Source of the DNA: Bacteroidota bacterium
GTDB lineage: Bacteria > Bacteroidota > Ignavibacteria > UBA10030
Assembly: GCA_026416125.1 (NCBI GenBank)
Contig: JAOAFT010000003.1
Location: 1 to 64,000, forward strand
Length of the DNA: 64,000 nucleotides
Reading direction: 5' to 3'
Of the stretch, positions 26,353-35,377 are shown one piece after another. Under the pieces are notes generated by a model. The model did no database searches. It worked only from the letters and a program-made list of their open reading frames with translations, and was not told where the DNA came from. The first letter of the stretch is position 1. Each line of letters opens with the position of its first letter. A program made the position numbers and the translations under genes.

Positions 26353-28008
26353 GTGGAAAGAACGAAAGAACGTTGGGGTACTCGTATTGGACTTGTCCTA
26401 GCAATGGCTGGAAACGCAGTAGGACTTGGTAATTTTCTTCGGTTTCCTGCTCAGGCTGTTCAAAATGGAGGTGGTGCATTCATTATCCCATACCTTGTTT
26501 CGTTTGTTCTGATGGGACTTCCTCTCCTATGGATTGAGTGGGCAATAGGTCGGCATGGTGGAAAGTATGGACATCACTCAGCGCCAGGTATGATGGACAA
26601 ACTCGGTCATTCACGATGGCTTAAATATGCAGGTGTATTTGGCATTTTTACAAACCTTACAATTGCTGCATACTATACATACCTTGAATCGTGGACTCTT
26701 GGGTATGTATGGTACTCTTTGACTGGAGTTTTTCATAATATGAGCGCTCATGAAGTGAGGGATTTCTTCTTTTGGTACGTTGGAGCAGAAGGGAATCCCA
26801 TAATCAATGTTTCGCCTCATGCATTATTCTTTTTTATACTAACATTCACGTTAAATGTGTGGATTCTTTCGCGCGGTTTAAGCAAAGGAATCGAAACTGC
26901 AAGCAAAATAGGTATGCCGTTGTTGTTTATTTTTGGTGTGTTTCTAGCAGTACGAGCTTTGACACTTAATGCAGGTGAGTTGAATGCAATCAACGATGCA
27001 CTTGTTGGACTAAACTTTTTATGGAATCCGAAGTTTGAATCTCTAGCAGATCCAAAAGTGTGGTTAGCAGCTGCAGGTCAAATATTCTTTACGCTTTCGG
27101 TAGGAATGGGTTCTATTCATTGCTATGCAGCGTATTTACGTGAGAATGAAGATATTGCTCTCAATGCTACAACAGCAGGATTTACGAACGAGTTTGTTGA
27201 AGTTGTACTCGGTGGGTCCATTATTATTCCTATTGGTGTTGCATACCTTGGGTTAGATGAAGTCCAACGTATTGTGGGGCTATCCATGGGATTTCAAACG
27301 ATGCCAACACTCTTCCAAAATTGGGGACCTATTCTTGCAGCTGTCGCTGGCATGGCATGGTTCGGATTACTGTTTTTTGCAGGAATAACAAGCTCACTTG
27401 CAATGGGACAACCAGTTGTTGCTTTTTTCCATGATGAGTTTCATCTCGATCGGAAACATGCAGTACGTGTATACGGAGTACTCCTTTTCATCCTGGCATT
27501 ACCGACAATACTTTTCTTTTCTCATGGTGCGTTCGGTGAGTATGATGATTGGTCTGGTACGTTCTCTCTCGTACTCTTTGCCCTCATCGAATCTATTGCA
27601 TTTTCGTGGATTTTTGGAATTGATCGTGGGTGGGAAGAAATTCAACGAGGAGCTGAGTTGAAAATACCAATTTTCTTCAAATTTGTGATGAAATATGTTA
27701 CACCTCTCTTTCTTCTTGGGGTTTTTTCTGGATCCCTCATTGCACCAAAAGAGGGTGATTGGATTGCAGCATTTTCACAGCTCTTTAGTGGAAAAGGGTG
27801 GCCATTGGATCCAAATAGTATTCTTGGAAAAATATTCCGTGTTGGAGTAACAGATACTCGATATTTTATTGATGGAGAACCAACGTCGATTTTCATTGTT
27901 GATATGACAAGATTGTTACTCCTGGTGACATTTATTGGTATCGCTTGTGCAGTTGCATATGCTTGGAGACATCGAAAGGTTCAAGCAGAGAAAGGAAGAA
28001 CACCATGA
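26353..28008 (+). CDS. Sodium-dependent amino-acid transporter, NSS/SNF family, large subunit
   Basis: A 551-residue neurotransmitter:sodium symporter family protein (LeuT fold). The first helix has the Na+/substrate motif GNAVGLGNFLRFP with the unwound GxG. Later helices include FTLSVGMGSIHCYAAY and AGITSSLAMGQP. The start is GTG at 26353 behind GGAGG; an upstream in-frame TTG precedes that ribosome site and is rejected. A 47-residue single-helix protein, MetS type, overlaps its stop by 4 nt, the arrangement of MetPS methionine/alanine importers. Substrate could be Met, Ala or another small amino acid. proB and proA follow in the same operon. Confidence 0.9.
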   Translation: MERTKERWGTRIGLVLAMAGNAVGLGNFLRFPAQAVQNGGGAFIIPYLVSFVLMGLPLLWIEWAIGRHGGKYGHHSAPGMMDKLGHSRWLKYAGVFGIFTNLTIAAYYTYLESWTLGYVWYSLTGVFHNMSAHEVRDFFFWYVGAEGNPIINVSPHALFFFILTFTLNVWILSRGLSKGIETASKIGMPLLFIFGVFLAVRALTLNAGELNAINDALVGLNFLWNPKFESLADPKVWLAAAGQIFFTLSVGMGSIHCYAAYLRENEDIALNATTAGFTNEFVEVVLGGSIIIPIGVAYLGLDEVQRIVGLSMGFQTMPTLFQNWGPILAAVAGMAWFGLLFFAGITSSLAMGQPVVAFFHDEFHLDRKHAVRVYGVLLFILALPTILFFSHGAFGEYDDWSGTFSLVLFALIESIAFSWIFGIDRGWEEIQRGAELKIPIFFKFVMKYVTPLFLLGVFSGSLIAPKEGDWIAAFSQLFSGKGWPLDPNSILGKIFRVGVTDTRYFIDGEPTSIFIVDMTRLLLLVTFIGIACAVAYAWRHRKVQAEKGRTP

Positions 28009-28148
28009 CGACAACAGCGTTAATCATTATGTTGGGTACATGGGCAGTAATTTCCTATTTTACTGTACGGTTTTTTCTCCGAATTTTTCGGTCGCCGCAT
28101 CTCCATAATCCTACGGAAGATGCTCTTGAAGATCAGTTGAAAGAGTAA
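28005..28148 (+). CDS. MetS-type small subunit of NSS transporter
   Basis: A 47-residue protein with one transmembrane helix (TALIIMLGTWAVISYFTVRFF) and a short acidic tail (EDALEDQLKE). Size, single helix, and position directly after an NSS transporter match the MetS family. There the small subunit is needed for transport by MetP in Corynebacterium. Its ATG overlaps the transporter stop (ATGA), so it is translationally coupled. Confidence 0.82.
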   Translation: MTTTALIIMLGTWAVISYFTVRFFLRIFRSPHLHNPTEDALEDQLKE

Positions 28149-28154
28149 CGTGGC

Positions 28155-29288
28155 ATGCAAAATTTGAAAAATGCTCTAAATCAACCGATAACGATTGTTA
28201 TTAAAGTCGGGACGAATTTACTTGCCGATAAGGAGTGCGGTATTCAAGTTGAGAGAGTACAAGCTCTTGCAAAAAGCATTTGTGCACTTCGTTCGCAAGG
28301 ATTGCGCGTGGCACTTGTCTCTTCTGGTGCTATTGGTGCAGGAGTAGCTGCATTGAAACTTCAAAAGCGACCAACCCTTATCCCAGAGAAACAGGCAACA
28401 GCTGCAGTAGGTCAGCCATTGCTTATGGAGGCATACGAGAACGCATTTCGGCAGTATAACCAACCTATTGCACAGATTCTCTTAACGAAAGATGATTTCA
28501 CTATTCGCCATCGATACGTCAATGCCCGTAATACCTTTCGTGCTCTCTTTGAATATGGAGTTGTTCCCATTATCAATGAAAATGATACTGTTGCTGTTGA
28601 AGAGATAAAACTCGGGGACAATGACAATCTCTCTGCACTGGTGGCAACACTTCTTGAGTCGACAATGCTCATTATTCTAACAGATATCGATGGTTTCTAT
28701 GATGATGACCCACGTGTGAATCCGAATGCAAAACGAATTCATATAGTGGAGGAGATAACACCACAAATTGAACGACTTGCTCGAAAAAACATAAGTGAAT
28801 TGAGTACTGGGGGAATGGTGACGAAACTTCAAGCTGCTAAACGATGCGTTCAGGCAGGGATCACGGTTGTAATTGCTGATGGTCGCGATCCTTCTATTCT
28901 CTCTGCAATTACAAGTGGTAAACCAGTTGGTACAGTCTTCCTACCATCTGAGAAGAAACTCCCTCAACGCAAACAGTGGATTGCACTCGTTTCCAAGCCT
29001 GTTGGTGGAATTGTTGTCGATAGTGGTGCAAAACATGCTATTCTAGTAAAGAAGAAGAGTTTGCTTCCAAGCGGAATCGTACGTGTACACGGAACTTTTG
29101 ATGCCAAAGATATTGTATTCATCCACGACGAGCATGGTACTCTCCTTGGTAAAGGGATTACAAACTTCTCATCGAGTGAAATTGAACTCATAAAAGGGAA
29201 AAAGAGTAGCGAGATTGAATCAATTGTGGGATGGAAAGCCCCTTCCGAAGTGATTCATCGAGATAACTTAGTTATTGGAGGTGTGTAA
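28155..29288 (+). CDS. proB: Glutamate 5-kinase
   Basis: 377 residues: amino-acid kinase domain (about 10-260) with the phosphate-binding KVGTNLLA, SSGAIGAG, and NENDTVAVEEIKLGDNDNLS motifs, followed by a PUA domain (about 285-365). It phosphorylates glutamate in the first step of proline synthesis and in most bacteria is feedback-inhibited by proline. It begins 6 nt after the MetS-like gene, and its stop TAA overlaps the proA start (TAATG). Confidence 0.96.
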   Translation: MQNLKNALNQPITIVIKVGTNLLADKECGIQVERVQALAKSICALRSQGLRVALVSSGAIGAGVAALKLQKRPTLIPEKQATAAVGQPLLMEAYENAFRQYNQPIAQILLTKDDFTIRHRYVNARNTFRALFEYGVVPIINENDTVAVEEIKLGDNDNLSALVATLLESTMLIILTDIDGFYDDDPRVNPNAKRIHIVEEITPQIERLARKNISELSTGGMVTKLQAAKRCVQAGITVVIADGRDPSILSAITSGKPVGTVFLPSEKKLPQRKQWIALVSKPVGGIVVDSGAKHAILVKKKSLLPSGIVRVHGTFDAKDIVFIHDEHGTLLGKGITNFSSSEIELIKGKKSSEIESIVGWKAPSEVIHRDNLVIGGV

Positions 29289-30535
29289 TGATCAATGTAC
29301 AACAGAAAGCTGCAGATGTACGCGAGGCAAGTAGAATACTATACTCTGCAACGACGGAAAAGAAGAACCTCTTTTTACGAAAACTAGCGCACTACCTTAA
29401 AGATCAACGTCGCAACATCATGATTGCAAATCGACAGGATATGGAAGCGGCACAAGAAGCTGGGTTATCAAAAGTTCTTCTTGATCGATTACTCTTGAAT
29501 GAAGAACGCATTGAACAAATGATCGCTGGGGTACATGCAGTAATAGCGCTTCCTGATCCCGTTGGAAAGATTGTTAGTAGAAAGAAACGACCGAATGGTC
29601 TGATTATCGAACGCATGCGCGTTCCACTTGGTGCGGTTGGAATTATTTATGAAGCCCGGCCGAATGTTACAATTGATGCATCAATTCTATGCCTGAAAGC
29701 TGGGAACGCCGTTCTTCTGCGTGGTGGTTCAGAAGCCTTGTGCACAAATGCAGCACTTGTTTCTGTTTTAAAGGTTGCGTTGGAAAAAACAGGTCTTCCA
29801 GCATCATGTGTTGAATTTATCGATTCGCCAGATCGTACTGCGGTAACAGAAATGCTCAAGCAAGATAAGTACCTCGATGTCATCATTCCTCGTGGAAGCC
29901 AATCGTTTATACGATTCGTTGCTGAAAACTCAACAATTCCTGTTATTATGCACGGTGAGGGGAATTGTCATGTGTTCATCGATAAATCAGCGAACCTCAC
30001 AATGGCAGAGGAAATTGTATTCAATGCAAAAGTACAACGTCCATCTGTATGCAATGCTACAGAAAAATTACTTGTTCATAAAAGTATCGCAAAGAAATTT
30101 CTTCCACGTATTGCAAAACGGTTGCAAGAAGCGCACGTTGAATTACGAGGAGATGATTATGCCCGGTCTATTCTTCCCTCTATTCTACCAGCAACGGAGG
30201 AGGATTGGTATCGTGAGTATCTTGATTTGAAGATAGCAGTTAAGGTTGTTTCTTCAGTAGAAGAGGCTATTCAGCACATTAATAAGTACGGCAGTCATCA
30301 CTCCGATGCTATAGTAACAGGAACAAAATCTGTTGGTGATAAGTTTTTAAGAGAAGTAGATTCAGCTGCTGTTTATGTCAATGCCTCAACGCGCTTTACT
30401 GATGGGTATGAGTTTGGAATGGGGGCAGAAATTGGAATTAGCACACAAAAGTTGCATGCTCGAGGTCCAATGGGGCTTGAAGAGCTAACCTGTACAAAAT
30501 TCATCGTTCGTGGAAAAGGACAAATCCGCAAATGA
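29288..30535 (+). CDS. proA: Gamma-glutamyl phosphate reductase
   Basis: A 415-residue aldehyde-dehydrogenase-fold enzyme reducing gamma-glutamyl phosphate to glutamate semialdehyde with NADPH. Diagnostic stretches are VPLGAVGIIYEARPNVT, LRGGSEA, RGSQSFIRFV, and the catalytic cysteine in RPSVCNATEKLL. The C-terminus has GYEFGMGAEIGISTQKLHARGP. It is the last gene of the NSS-MetS-proB-proA operon. proC is not in the window. Confidence 0.96.
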   Translation: MINVQQKAADVREASRILYSATTEKKNLFLRKLAHYLKDQRRNIMIANRQDMEAAQEAGLSKVLLDRLLLNEERIEQMIAGVHAVIALPDPVGKIVSRKKRPNGLIIERMRVPLGAVGIIYEARPNVTIDASILCLKAGNAVLLRGGSEALCTNAALVSVLKVALEKTGLPASCVEFIDSPDRTAVTEMLKQDKYLDVIIPRGSQSFIRFVAENSTIPVIMHGEGNCHVFIDKSANLTMAEEIVFNAKVQRPSVCNATEKLLVHKSIAKKFLPRIAKRLQEAHVELRGDDYARSILPSILPATEEDWYREYLDLKIAVKVVSSVEEAIQHINKYGSHHSDAIVTGTKSVGDKFLREVDSAAVYVNASTRFTDGYEFGMGAEIGISTQKLHARGPMGLEELTCTKFIVRGKGQIRK

Positions 30536-30569
30536 AATTACTTGAATTTGTGAATTTTGTAATAACTTT

Positions 30570-30598
30570 TTGACACATTGGACTGAAAATTCTATATT
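30570..30598 (+). promoter_or_regulatory. Strong consensus promoter upstream of marR
   Basis: -35 TTGACA (30570-30575), 17-nt spacer, -10 TATATT (30593-30598), followed by TG. This is the best promoter in the window. Transcription would start near 30605, leaving about 218 nt of untranslated leader before the MarR gene. A second, weaker -10 (TATACT, 30802-30807) lies close to the gene. Confidence 0.65.
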
Positions 30599-30604
30599 TG
30601 TTAT

Positions 30605-30823
30605 TGAATCTATCGAGGCAAAGAGGCAGTTGTTAAAGGGACATTCGTTCGAGAAGGAGCAGCTTTCTTAAAATCGCAAACAGTTGTTTCAACATGGGGG
30701 AGGCAGTCGAAGTATTATTGATAACAGTATTTGTCTGAAGAAACTCAGCAACAGTTCTCCCTTGGATGCTATTGGTTTGTACGGAGTGCTAGAACAAACT
30801 ATATACTATAGAAAGGGAATGAT
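30605..30823 (+). other. Long leader or unrecognised RNA before marR
   Basis: About 218 nt downstream of a strong promoter with no convincing open frame. I could not fit it to SRP RNA, 6S RNA, tmRNA or a known riboswitch. It may be a regulatory leader or a small RNA, or the gene-proximal promoter may be the one in use. Confidence 0.3.
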
Positions 30824-31303
30824 ATGAGTACAAAAAAGCAGTACCCCCCAAAGGTACAACGCGCTCTCTCTCTTTACCTCAAGCTTATCCGTGCGCACGA
30901 TACCTTGTATCTTCTCACAGGTGAATTTATTCGGAAGCATGGGCTTACTCCCATGCAGTTCAGTGTAATGGAGGCAATTGCTCACAAAGGACCGATGCTT
31001 ATGGGAGAGTTGACAAAAACACAGCTCACAACAGGCGGTAATATTACGGTGGTTGTTAATAATCTTGTTGAGCTTGGTTTAGTAAAACGTGTACAGAGCA
31101 AAAAAGATCAACGTGCATCGTACGTACATCTTACCTCAAAAGGGAAAAAAACATTTTCAAAGATCTTCAAACCACTTTCACAGTACATAACTCAAATGGC
31201 TTCTGTACTTACAGAAAAAGAACAAGAAGAACTTGCTTATTTATTGAAGAAGTTAGGAATAACAGTTGCAGAGACAGATATCACTTTAAGCGTGTATAGA
31301 TAA
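30824..31303 (+). CDS. MarR-family transcriptional regulator
   Basis: A 159-residue winged-helix dimeric regulator. Dimerisation helices flank the DNA-binding domain: the recognition region is LMGELTKTQLTTGGNITVVVNNLVELGLV and the wing is RVQSKKDQRASYVHLTSKG. MarR proteins usually repress nearby genes and release DNA on binding phenolics or on oxidation. The adjacent FMN reductase, 41 nt downstream, is its most likely target. Ribosome site AAAGGGA. Confidence 0.92.
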   Translation: MSTKKQYPPKVQRALSLYLKLIRAHDTLYLLTGEFIRKHGLTPMQFSVMEAIAHKGPMLMGELTKTQLTTGGNITVVVNNLVELGLVKRVQSKKDQRASYVHLTSKGKKTFSKIFKPLSQYITQMASVLTEKEQEELAYLLKKLGITVAETDITLSVYR

Positions 31304-31344
31304 ATTATACTCTTGTTCTGGGGTATAAGCTGAGAGGTGCCTCC

Positions 31345-31911
31345 ATGGATAAAATGGGACCGGTTCAGGTTGTTGGTTTATGTGGAAGTCTGCGTAAGTA
31401 TTCGTACAACGGAATGCTACTCGCACGAGCTCTATTCTATGCCAAACTGAAAGGTGCAGAATGTATTCGTTACCCTTCGGAACATCTTATACTGCCATTG
31501 TTGAACGAAGATAGTTTACTCGACGGTGTACCATTGGTAGTTCGTAACCTGAAGCAAATTGTAGGAAATGCAGATGTTCTTTTCATCGCTACGCCTGAGT
31601 ACAATCACTCAATATCGGGTGTTCTTAAAAATGCACTTGATTGGATTTCGTATAAGGGTAATCCACTCGAAGGGAAAGTAGCGGGAATAATGGGAGCTTC
31701 CACGGGACAATTTGGCACAGTTCGAGCACAAATCCACCTCCGCCAGATTCTCTCAGCTTTAGGGGTACACGTAATTGAAAAACCTCAGCTTTTTGTTCCT
31801 TATGCGGCACAAGCTTTTCGTGATGATGGTTCTCTCTCTGATCACCATCTTGAAACAATAATAGAACAACTTGTTGATATTTGTTTACTGAATGCACAGG
31901 GGAAGAAGTAG
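31345..31911 (+). CDS. NADPH-dependent FMN reductase / flavodoxin-like quinone reductase
   Basis: A 188-residue flavodoxin-fold reductase (FMN_red family). The FMN phosphate loop is GLCGSLRKYSYNG and the second flavin motif is TPEYNHSISGVLKNALDWIS, both diagnostic. Relatives reduce quinones, azo dyes, chromate or free flavin using NAD(P)H. Located just after a MarR regulator, it may be induced by electrophiles or quinones. It converges on the SLC13 permease with only 4 nt between. Confidence 0.9.
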   Translation: MDKMGPVQVVGLCGSLRKYSYNGMLLARALFYAKLKGAECIRYPSEHLILPLLNEDSLLDGVPLVVRNLKQIVGNADVLFIATPEYNHSISGVLKNALDWISYKGNPLEGKVAGIMGASTGQFGTVRAQIHLRQILSALGVHVIEKPQLFVPYAAQAFRDDGSLSDHHLETIIEQLVDICLLNAQGKK

Positions 31912-31915
31912 AATC

Positions 31916-33172
31916 CTAGTGTGCCCATGCTTGCATGAGAGTTAGTGTGCCCCAGTACACCAGCGTTTGCATGATTGTAAGAGGAATTCCTACACGTGCA
32001 AATTCCCAGAAGGTAAGAGTATGGTGGGAACGGCGTTCAGCGTTTTGTATAATGATAACATTACTTGCTGCACTTAGAATGAGAGCATTGCCGGCAATTG
32101 TACTTCCTGCAGCTAAGGCAAGTAGCCCGACATTTGAGACATTTGCAGTGAGTAAAAGTGGTTGGTAGAGCGCAACCGAGGGAACATTCGAGATAAATTG
32201 ACTTAGCACGAGACTCACGCCGAGAATAGTTGGTATTTGTCGAATGTCTACAGGTAGGCGGTCGAGTACCGATTGGAAAAATCCTGATTGCCACACAGCT
32301 TCCATCAAAACAAACATTGATGCAAAGAAAATGAGAGTGGGCCAATCAATTCGTTTAACGATATTCCATCGTTTGGTACTCCCTACCAAAATTGGAAGTG
32401 CACCAAAGAGAGCGATATACGTAAGCCGAAATTCTGCTTTTAGCCCGAGCGCAACAATAATAATTTTAAGTACAATAAGAACGAAAATACTGTGGAGTGA
32501 TATCCGAGCAAGAAAAGCTAACTCATGATTACGTATCGGCTCTTGTGAATGTTTCAAGTTGTCATCGTGGAAATGGTCATGGTAAAAACACTTAAGTATG
32601 GCATATGTGATGAACATATTGAGAATTGTTGGAAAAAGGAGCCATTGTAAAAACTCCAAAAATGGGTTCTGGAACCGACCACTTAGTGCAATTAACAAGT
32701 TCTGCGGATTACCAATTGGGCTACATACACTCCCCGTAGTTACAGCAAACGCTAAAGCAAGGAGGAGCACGTTGGGTGGAATGTGGTGCTTCCGTGCGAG
32801 AAGAAGGACAACCGGTGTTCCAATAATAGCAAGTGTGTCATTCATAAGTACAGCCGAGGTAAAGCCGAAAACAAAAAGTATCGATAGCAACAGGGTATCG
32901 ATTGTTTTTGCGCGCTTAAAAATGTGGTAGGTAATATGAGCAAGGTATCCACTTTCCTCTAAAGCTTGTCCAACGACAAACATCCCAAAGAGAAAAGCTA
33001 AAACATCAAGATTGATAGCATGGAAAGCATCGTTGAGAGATATCGAACCAGTTATGAGAACAACGAAAGCTCCCCCCAGCATTGCCAGCCAAATTGGAAT
33101 TCTTATGTGCCCAATTTGTCTGACTGCAATGAGGAGAAACACAATACTTAATGTGAGTAGTGGGATATTCAT
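31916..33172 (-). CDS. SLC13/ArsB-type anion permease
   Basis: A 418-residue inner-membrane protein with about eleven helices of the ion transporter superfamily that includes ArsB, NhaD and citrate transporters. Two related halves are visible, with MNDTLAIIGTPVVLLLAR and SPIGNPQNLLIALSG in the first and SNVPSVALYQPLL plus AGSTIAGNALILSAASNVI in the second. The substrate may be a dicarboxylate, sulfate, arsenite or Na+; family membership does not decide. No arsenic genes adjoin it directly. Confidence 0.85.
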   Translation of the reverse strand: MNIPLLTLSIVFLLIAVRQIGHIRIPIWLAMLGGAFVVLITGSISLNDAFHAINLDVLAFLFGMFVVGQALEESGYLAHITYHIFKRAKTIDTLLLSILFVFGFTSAVLMNDTLAIIGTPVVLLLARKHHIPPNVLLLALAFAVTTGSVCSPIGNPQNLLIALSGRFQNPFLEFLQWLLFPTILNMFITYAILKCFYHDHFHDDNLKHSQEPIRNHELAFLARISLHSIFVLIVLKIIIVALGLKAEFRLTYIALFGALPILVGSTKRWNIVKRIDWPTLIFFASMFVLMEAVWQSGFFQSVLDRLPVDIRQIPTILGVSLVLSQFISNVPSVALYQPLLLTANVSNVGLLALAAGSTIAGNALILSAASNVIIIQNAERRSHHTLTFWEFARVGIPLTIMQTLVYWGTLTLMQAWAH

Positions 33173-33453
33173 ATTTAATACCTCAATATAGTAAAAATTT
33201 TTGTGGGTACAGTAGTCCTACATGAATAGTGTATGCGAAAAAATACATGAACACTTAAGTTCAAAGGCGATAAATACTAACCATTTGAGCAACAATTCAT
33301 GTGTACAACACTGTGAAAGGTTCTATCAAAACTGCTAAATTAGCAATCCTTGCGAAAGACAGAGTGATGATGACCATGATCGTAGGGAAATTCTTCTGAA
33401 AGAAATACAGTGGAGCAATTCTTGCATAAAGAATTATTACCCTATACAATTCC

Positions 33454-33482
33454 TTGCTCTTCCATGCATTTTCAAGTATATT
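33454..33482 (+). promoter_or_regulatory. lepA promoter
   Basis: -35 TTGCTC (33454-33459), 17-nt spacer, -10 TATATT (33477-33482). The transcript would begin near 33489, only a few nt before the leader hairpin. Confidence 0.6.
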
Positions 33483-33496
33483 GTATTTGAAGGAAG

Positions 33497-33545
33497 GAGT
33501 AAAGAGTGGTGAAGATTGTGCTTTCACTCTTTACTCTTTTGTTTA
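33497..33545 (+). terminator. Hairpin with T tract in the lepA leader (attenuator candidate)
   Basis: GAGTAAAGAGTG (33497-33508) pairs perfectly with CACTCTTTACTC (33525-33536) across a 16-nt loop, followed by TTTTGTTTATTT. It has the form of an intrinsic terminator, yet it sits downstream of the lepA promoter and 27 nt before the lepA start. No upstream gene points into it. Confidence 0.6.
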
Positions 33546-33550
33546 TTTAG
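33506..33550 (+). CDS. Possible 14-residue leader peptide before lepA
   Basis: GTG at 33506 opens a frame encoding [14 protein letters not shown] and stop TAG at 33548-33550, 13 nt before the lepA ATG. GGAAGGAG precedes it at good spacing and is a better ribosome site than that of lepA. The frame runs through the hairpin, so ribosome movement could alter folding, as in classic attenuation. Expression is unproven. Confidence 0.35.
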   Translation: MVKIVLSLFTLLFI

Positions 33551-33563
33551 GCGGTACAGTACA

Positions 33564-35363
33564 ATGGATACAATTCGCAATTTTTGTATTATTGCACACA
33601 TTGATCACGGAAAATCTACGCTTGCTGATCGATTACTAGAATTCACAGGAACAATCCCTGCACGTGAAATGACGAAGCAGGTACTCGATGATATGGAACT
33701 CGAGCAAGAACGTGGTATTACCATTAAGCTCCATGCTATACAACTCAAATACAAATCTCACAATGGAAAACAGTACACACTCAATTTAATCGATACACCT
33801 GGGCACGTTGATTTTACGTATGAAGTTTCCCGATCGTTAGCTGCGTGCGAAGGGGCTATCCTTGTTGTTGATGCAACACAGGGAGTCGAAGCTCAGACAA
33901 TTTCAAATTTGTACTTGGCAATTGATGCAGGTCTCGAGATTATCCCTTTCATCAATAAAATCGATTTACCAAGTGCAAAGACGATGATTGATACTGTAAA
34001 GAAACAAATCATTGATCTTATTGGTTGTAAAGAAGAAGAGATTATTTTGGGAAGTGCAAAATCGGGGATAGGTACAGAAGAAGTTCTAGAGGCAATTGTA
34101 AAACGAATTCCTTCTCCAAGAGGTAACCCCAATGCACCATTGAAAGCACTAATTTTCGACTCAGTTTTTGATGAGTACCGTGGAGCTGTAGCATATGTTC
34201 GCGTGTTCGATGGTACTGTACGTGAAAAAGACTGGATACGTTTCTTTTCGAGTGGAAAAGAATTCCAGGCTGATGACATTGGAATATTAGAATTGGAGAG
34301 AAAACGAACAGGAGTACTCTCTGCAGGTGACGTTGGATATATTATTGCAAATGTGAAGGATGTGCATGACACAAAAGTTGGAGATACAATTACCCTGGTG
34401 AGTAACCCAGCACCTGAACCTCTTCCAGGGTACAAGGAAGCTAAACCAATGGTGTTTAGCGGAATTTATCCAACGAATAGCGATGATTTTCCAGAGCTTC
34501 GTGAAGCTCTCGAAAAACTTCGACTCAACGATGCGGCACTCGTCTTTGAACCTGAAACCTCTGCAGCCTTAGGGTTTGGTTTCCGTGCAGGATTTCTTGG
34601 ATTGCTCCATATGGAGATTGTTCGTGAACGTCTTGAACGTGAATACAATCAAAGCTTAATTAATACGGTACCCAACGTTGAATACCGTGTCATTAAAACG
34701 AACGGTGATGTTGTGTTAGTTGATAATCCAGCACTCATGCCAGAGCCAGTCGTGATTGAACGAATTGAAGAACCGTTTGTGAAAGCCCAAATCATTACTC
34801 CAACTGAATATATTGGGAATATTATGAAATTATGCATGGATCGACGTGGAGTTCATCGCAATACGACGTACCTCAGTCCTGATCGTGCGGATATTCATTT
34901 TGAACTTCCACTCGCAGAAATTATTTTTGACTTCTATGATAAACTAAAATCCCTCTCTCGTGGTTATGCGTCGTTCGACTATGAGTTTTTAGAGTACCGT
35001 GAATCAGACCTAGTGAAACTTGATATTCTCCTCAATGGTGAACCGGTTGATGCACTTTCAGTTATTGTTCATCGCTCGAAAGCATACGAATGGGGGAGGA
35101 AGCTATGCAGAAAACTCAAGGAGTTGATCCCACGTCAGATGTTTGAAGTAGCAATTCAGGCTGCGATTGGAAGCAAAGTTATTGCACGTGAAACGCTTAG
35201 TGCACTTCGGAAAAACGTCCTTGCAAAGTGTTACGGCGGAGATATAACTCGAAAGCGAAAACTCCTTGAGAAACAAAAAGAAGGGAAAAAACGTATGAAA
35301 CAGGTTGGACGGGTCGAAGTACCACAAGAAGCATTCTTGGCGGTTCTCTCAATGGAAGATTAG
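33564..35363 (+). CDS. lepA: Elongation factor 4 (LepA)
   Basis: A 599-residue translational GTPase. G1 is [17 protein letters not shown]3 DTPGHVDF and G4 NKIDLPSA, followed by EF-G-like domains II, III and V and the LepA-specific C-terminal domain ([18 protein letters not shown]...[25 protein letters not shown]). It remodels stalled or mistranslocated ribosomes. The ATG at 33564 gives the standard N-terminus; longer in-frame starts lie in the leader and are rejected. A weak AGGCGG ribosome site precedes it. The two signal peptidase genes follow. Confidence 0.97.
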   Translation: MDTIRNFCIIAHIDHGKSTLADRLLEFTGTIPAREMTKQVLDDMELEQERGITIKLHAIQLKYKSHNGKQYTLNLIDTPGHVDFTYEVSRSLAACEGAILVVDATQGVEAQTISNLYLAIDAGLEIIPFINKIDLPSAKTMIDTVKKQIIDLIGCKEEEIILGSAKSGIGTEEVLEAIVKRIPSPRGNPNAPLKALIFDSVFDEYRGAVAYVRVFDGTVREKDWIRFFSSGKEFQADDIGILELERKRTGVLSAGDVGYIIANVKDVHDTKVGDTITLVSNPAPEPLPGYKEAKPMVFSGIYPTNSDDFPELREALEKLRLNDAALVFEPETSAALGFGFRAGFLGLLHMEIVRERLEREYNQSLINTVPNVEYRVIKTNGDVVLVDNPALMPEPVVIERIEEPFVKAQIITPTEYIGNIMKLCMDRRGVHRNTTYLSPDRADIHFELPLAEIIFDFYDKLKSLSRGYASFDYEFLEYRESDLVKLDILLNGEPVDALSVIVHRSKAYEWGRKLCRKLKELIPRQMFEVAIQAAIGSKVIARETLSALRKNVLAKCYGGDITRKRKLLEKQKEGKKRMKQVGRVEVPQEAFLAVLSMED

Positions 35364-35377
35364 AGAAAGGGAATATT

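Larger units (their letters stand above)
33173..33563. other. Divergent intergenic region before lepA
   Basis: 391 nt between the minus-strand permease and lepA. The first 280 nt show nothing recognisable. The last 110 nt hold a promoter, a strong hairpin and a leader reading frame, annotated separately. Confidence 0.5.

Noticed and set aside
30640-30665. GAGAAGGAGCAGC resembling the SRP RNA GGAAGGAGCAGC core
   Set aside because: The paired AGGTC-type strand and the surrounding helix are absent.
31327-31390. GCTGAGA and ACCGGTTCAGG resembling parts of a TPP riboswitch before the FMN reductase
   Set aside because: The second part lies inside the coding sequence, the remaining conserved blocks are missing, and the gene is not in thiamine metabolism.
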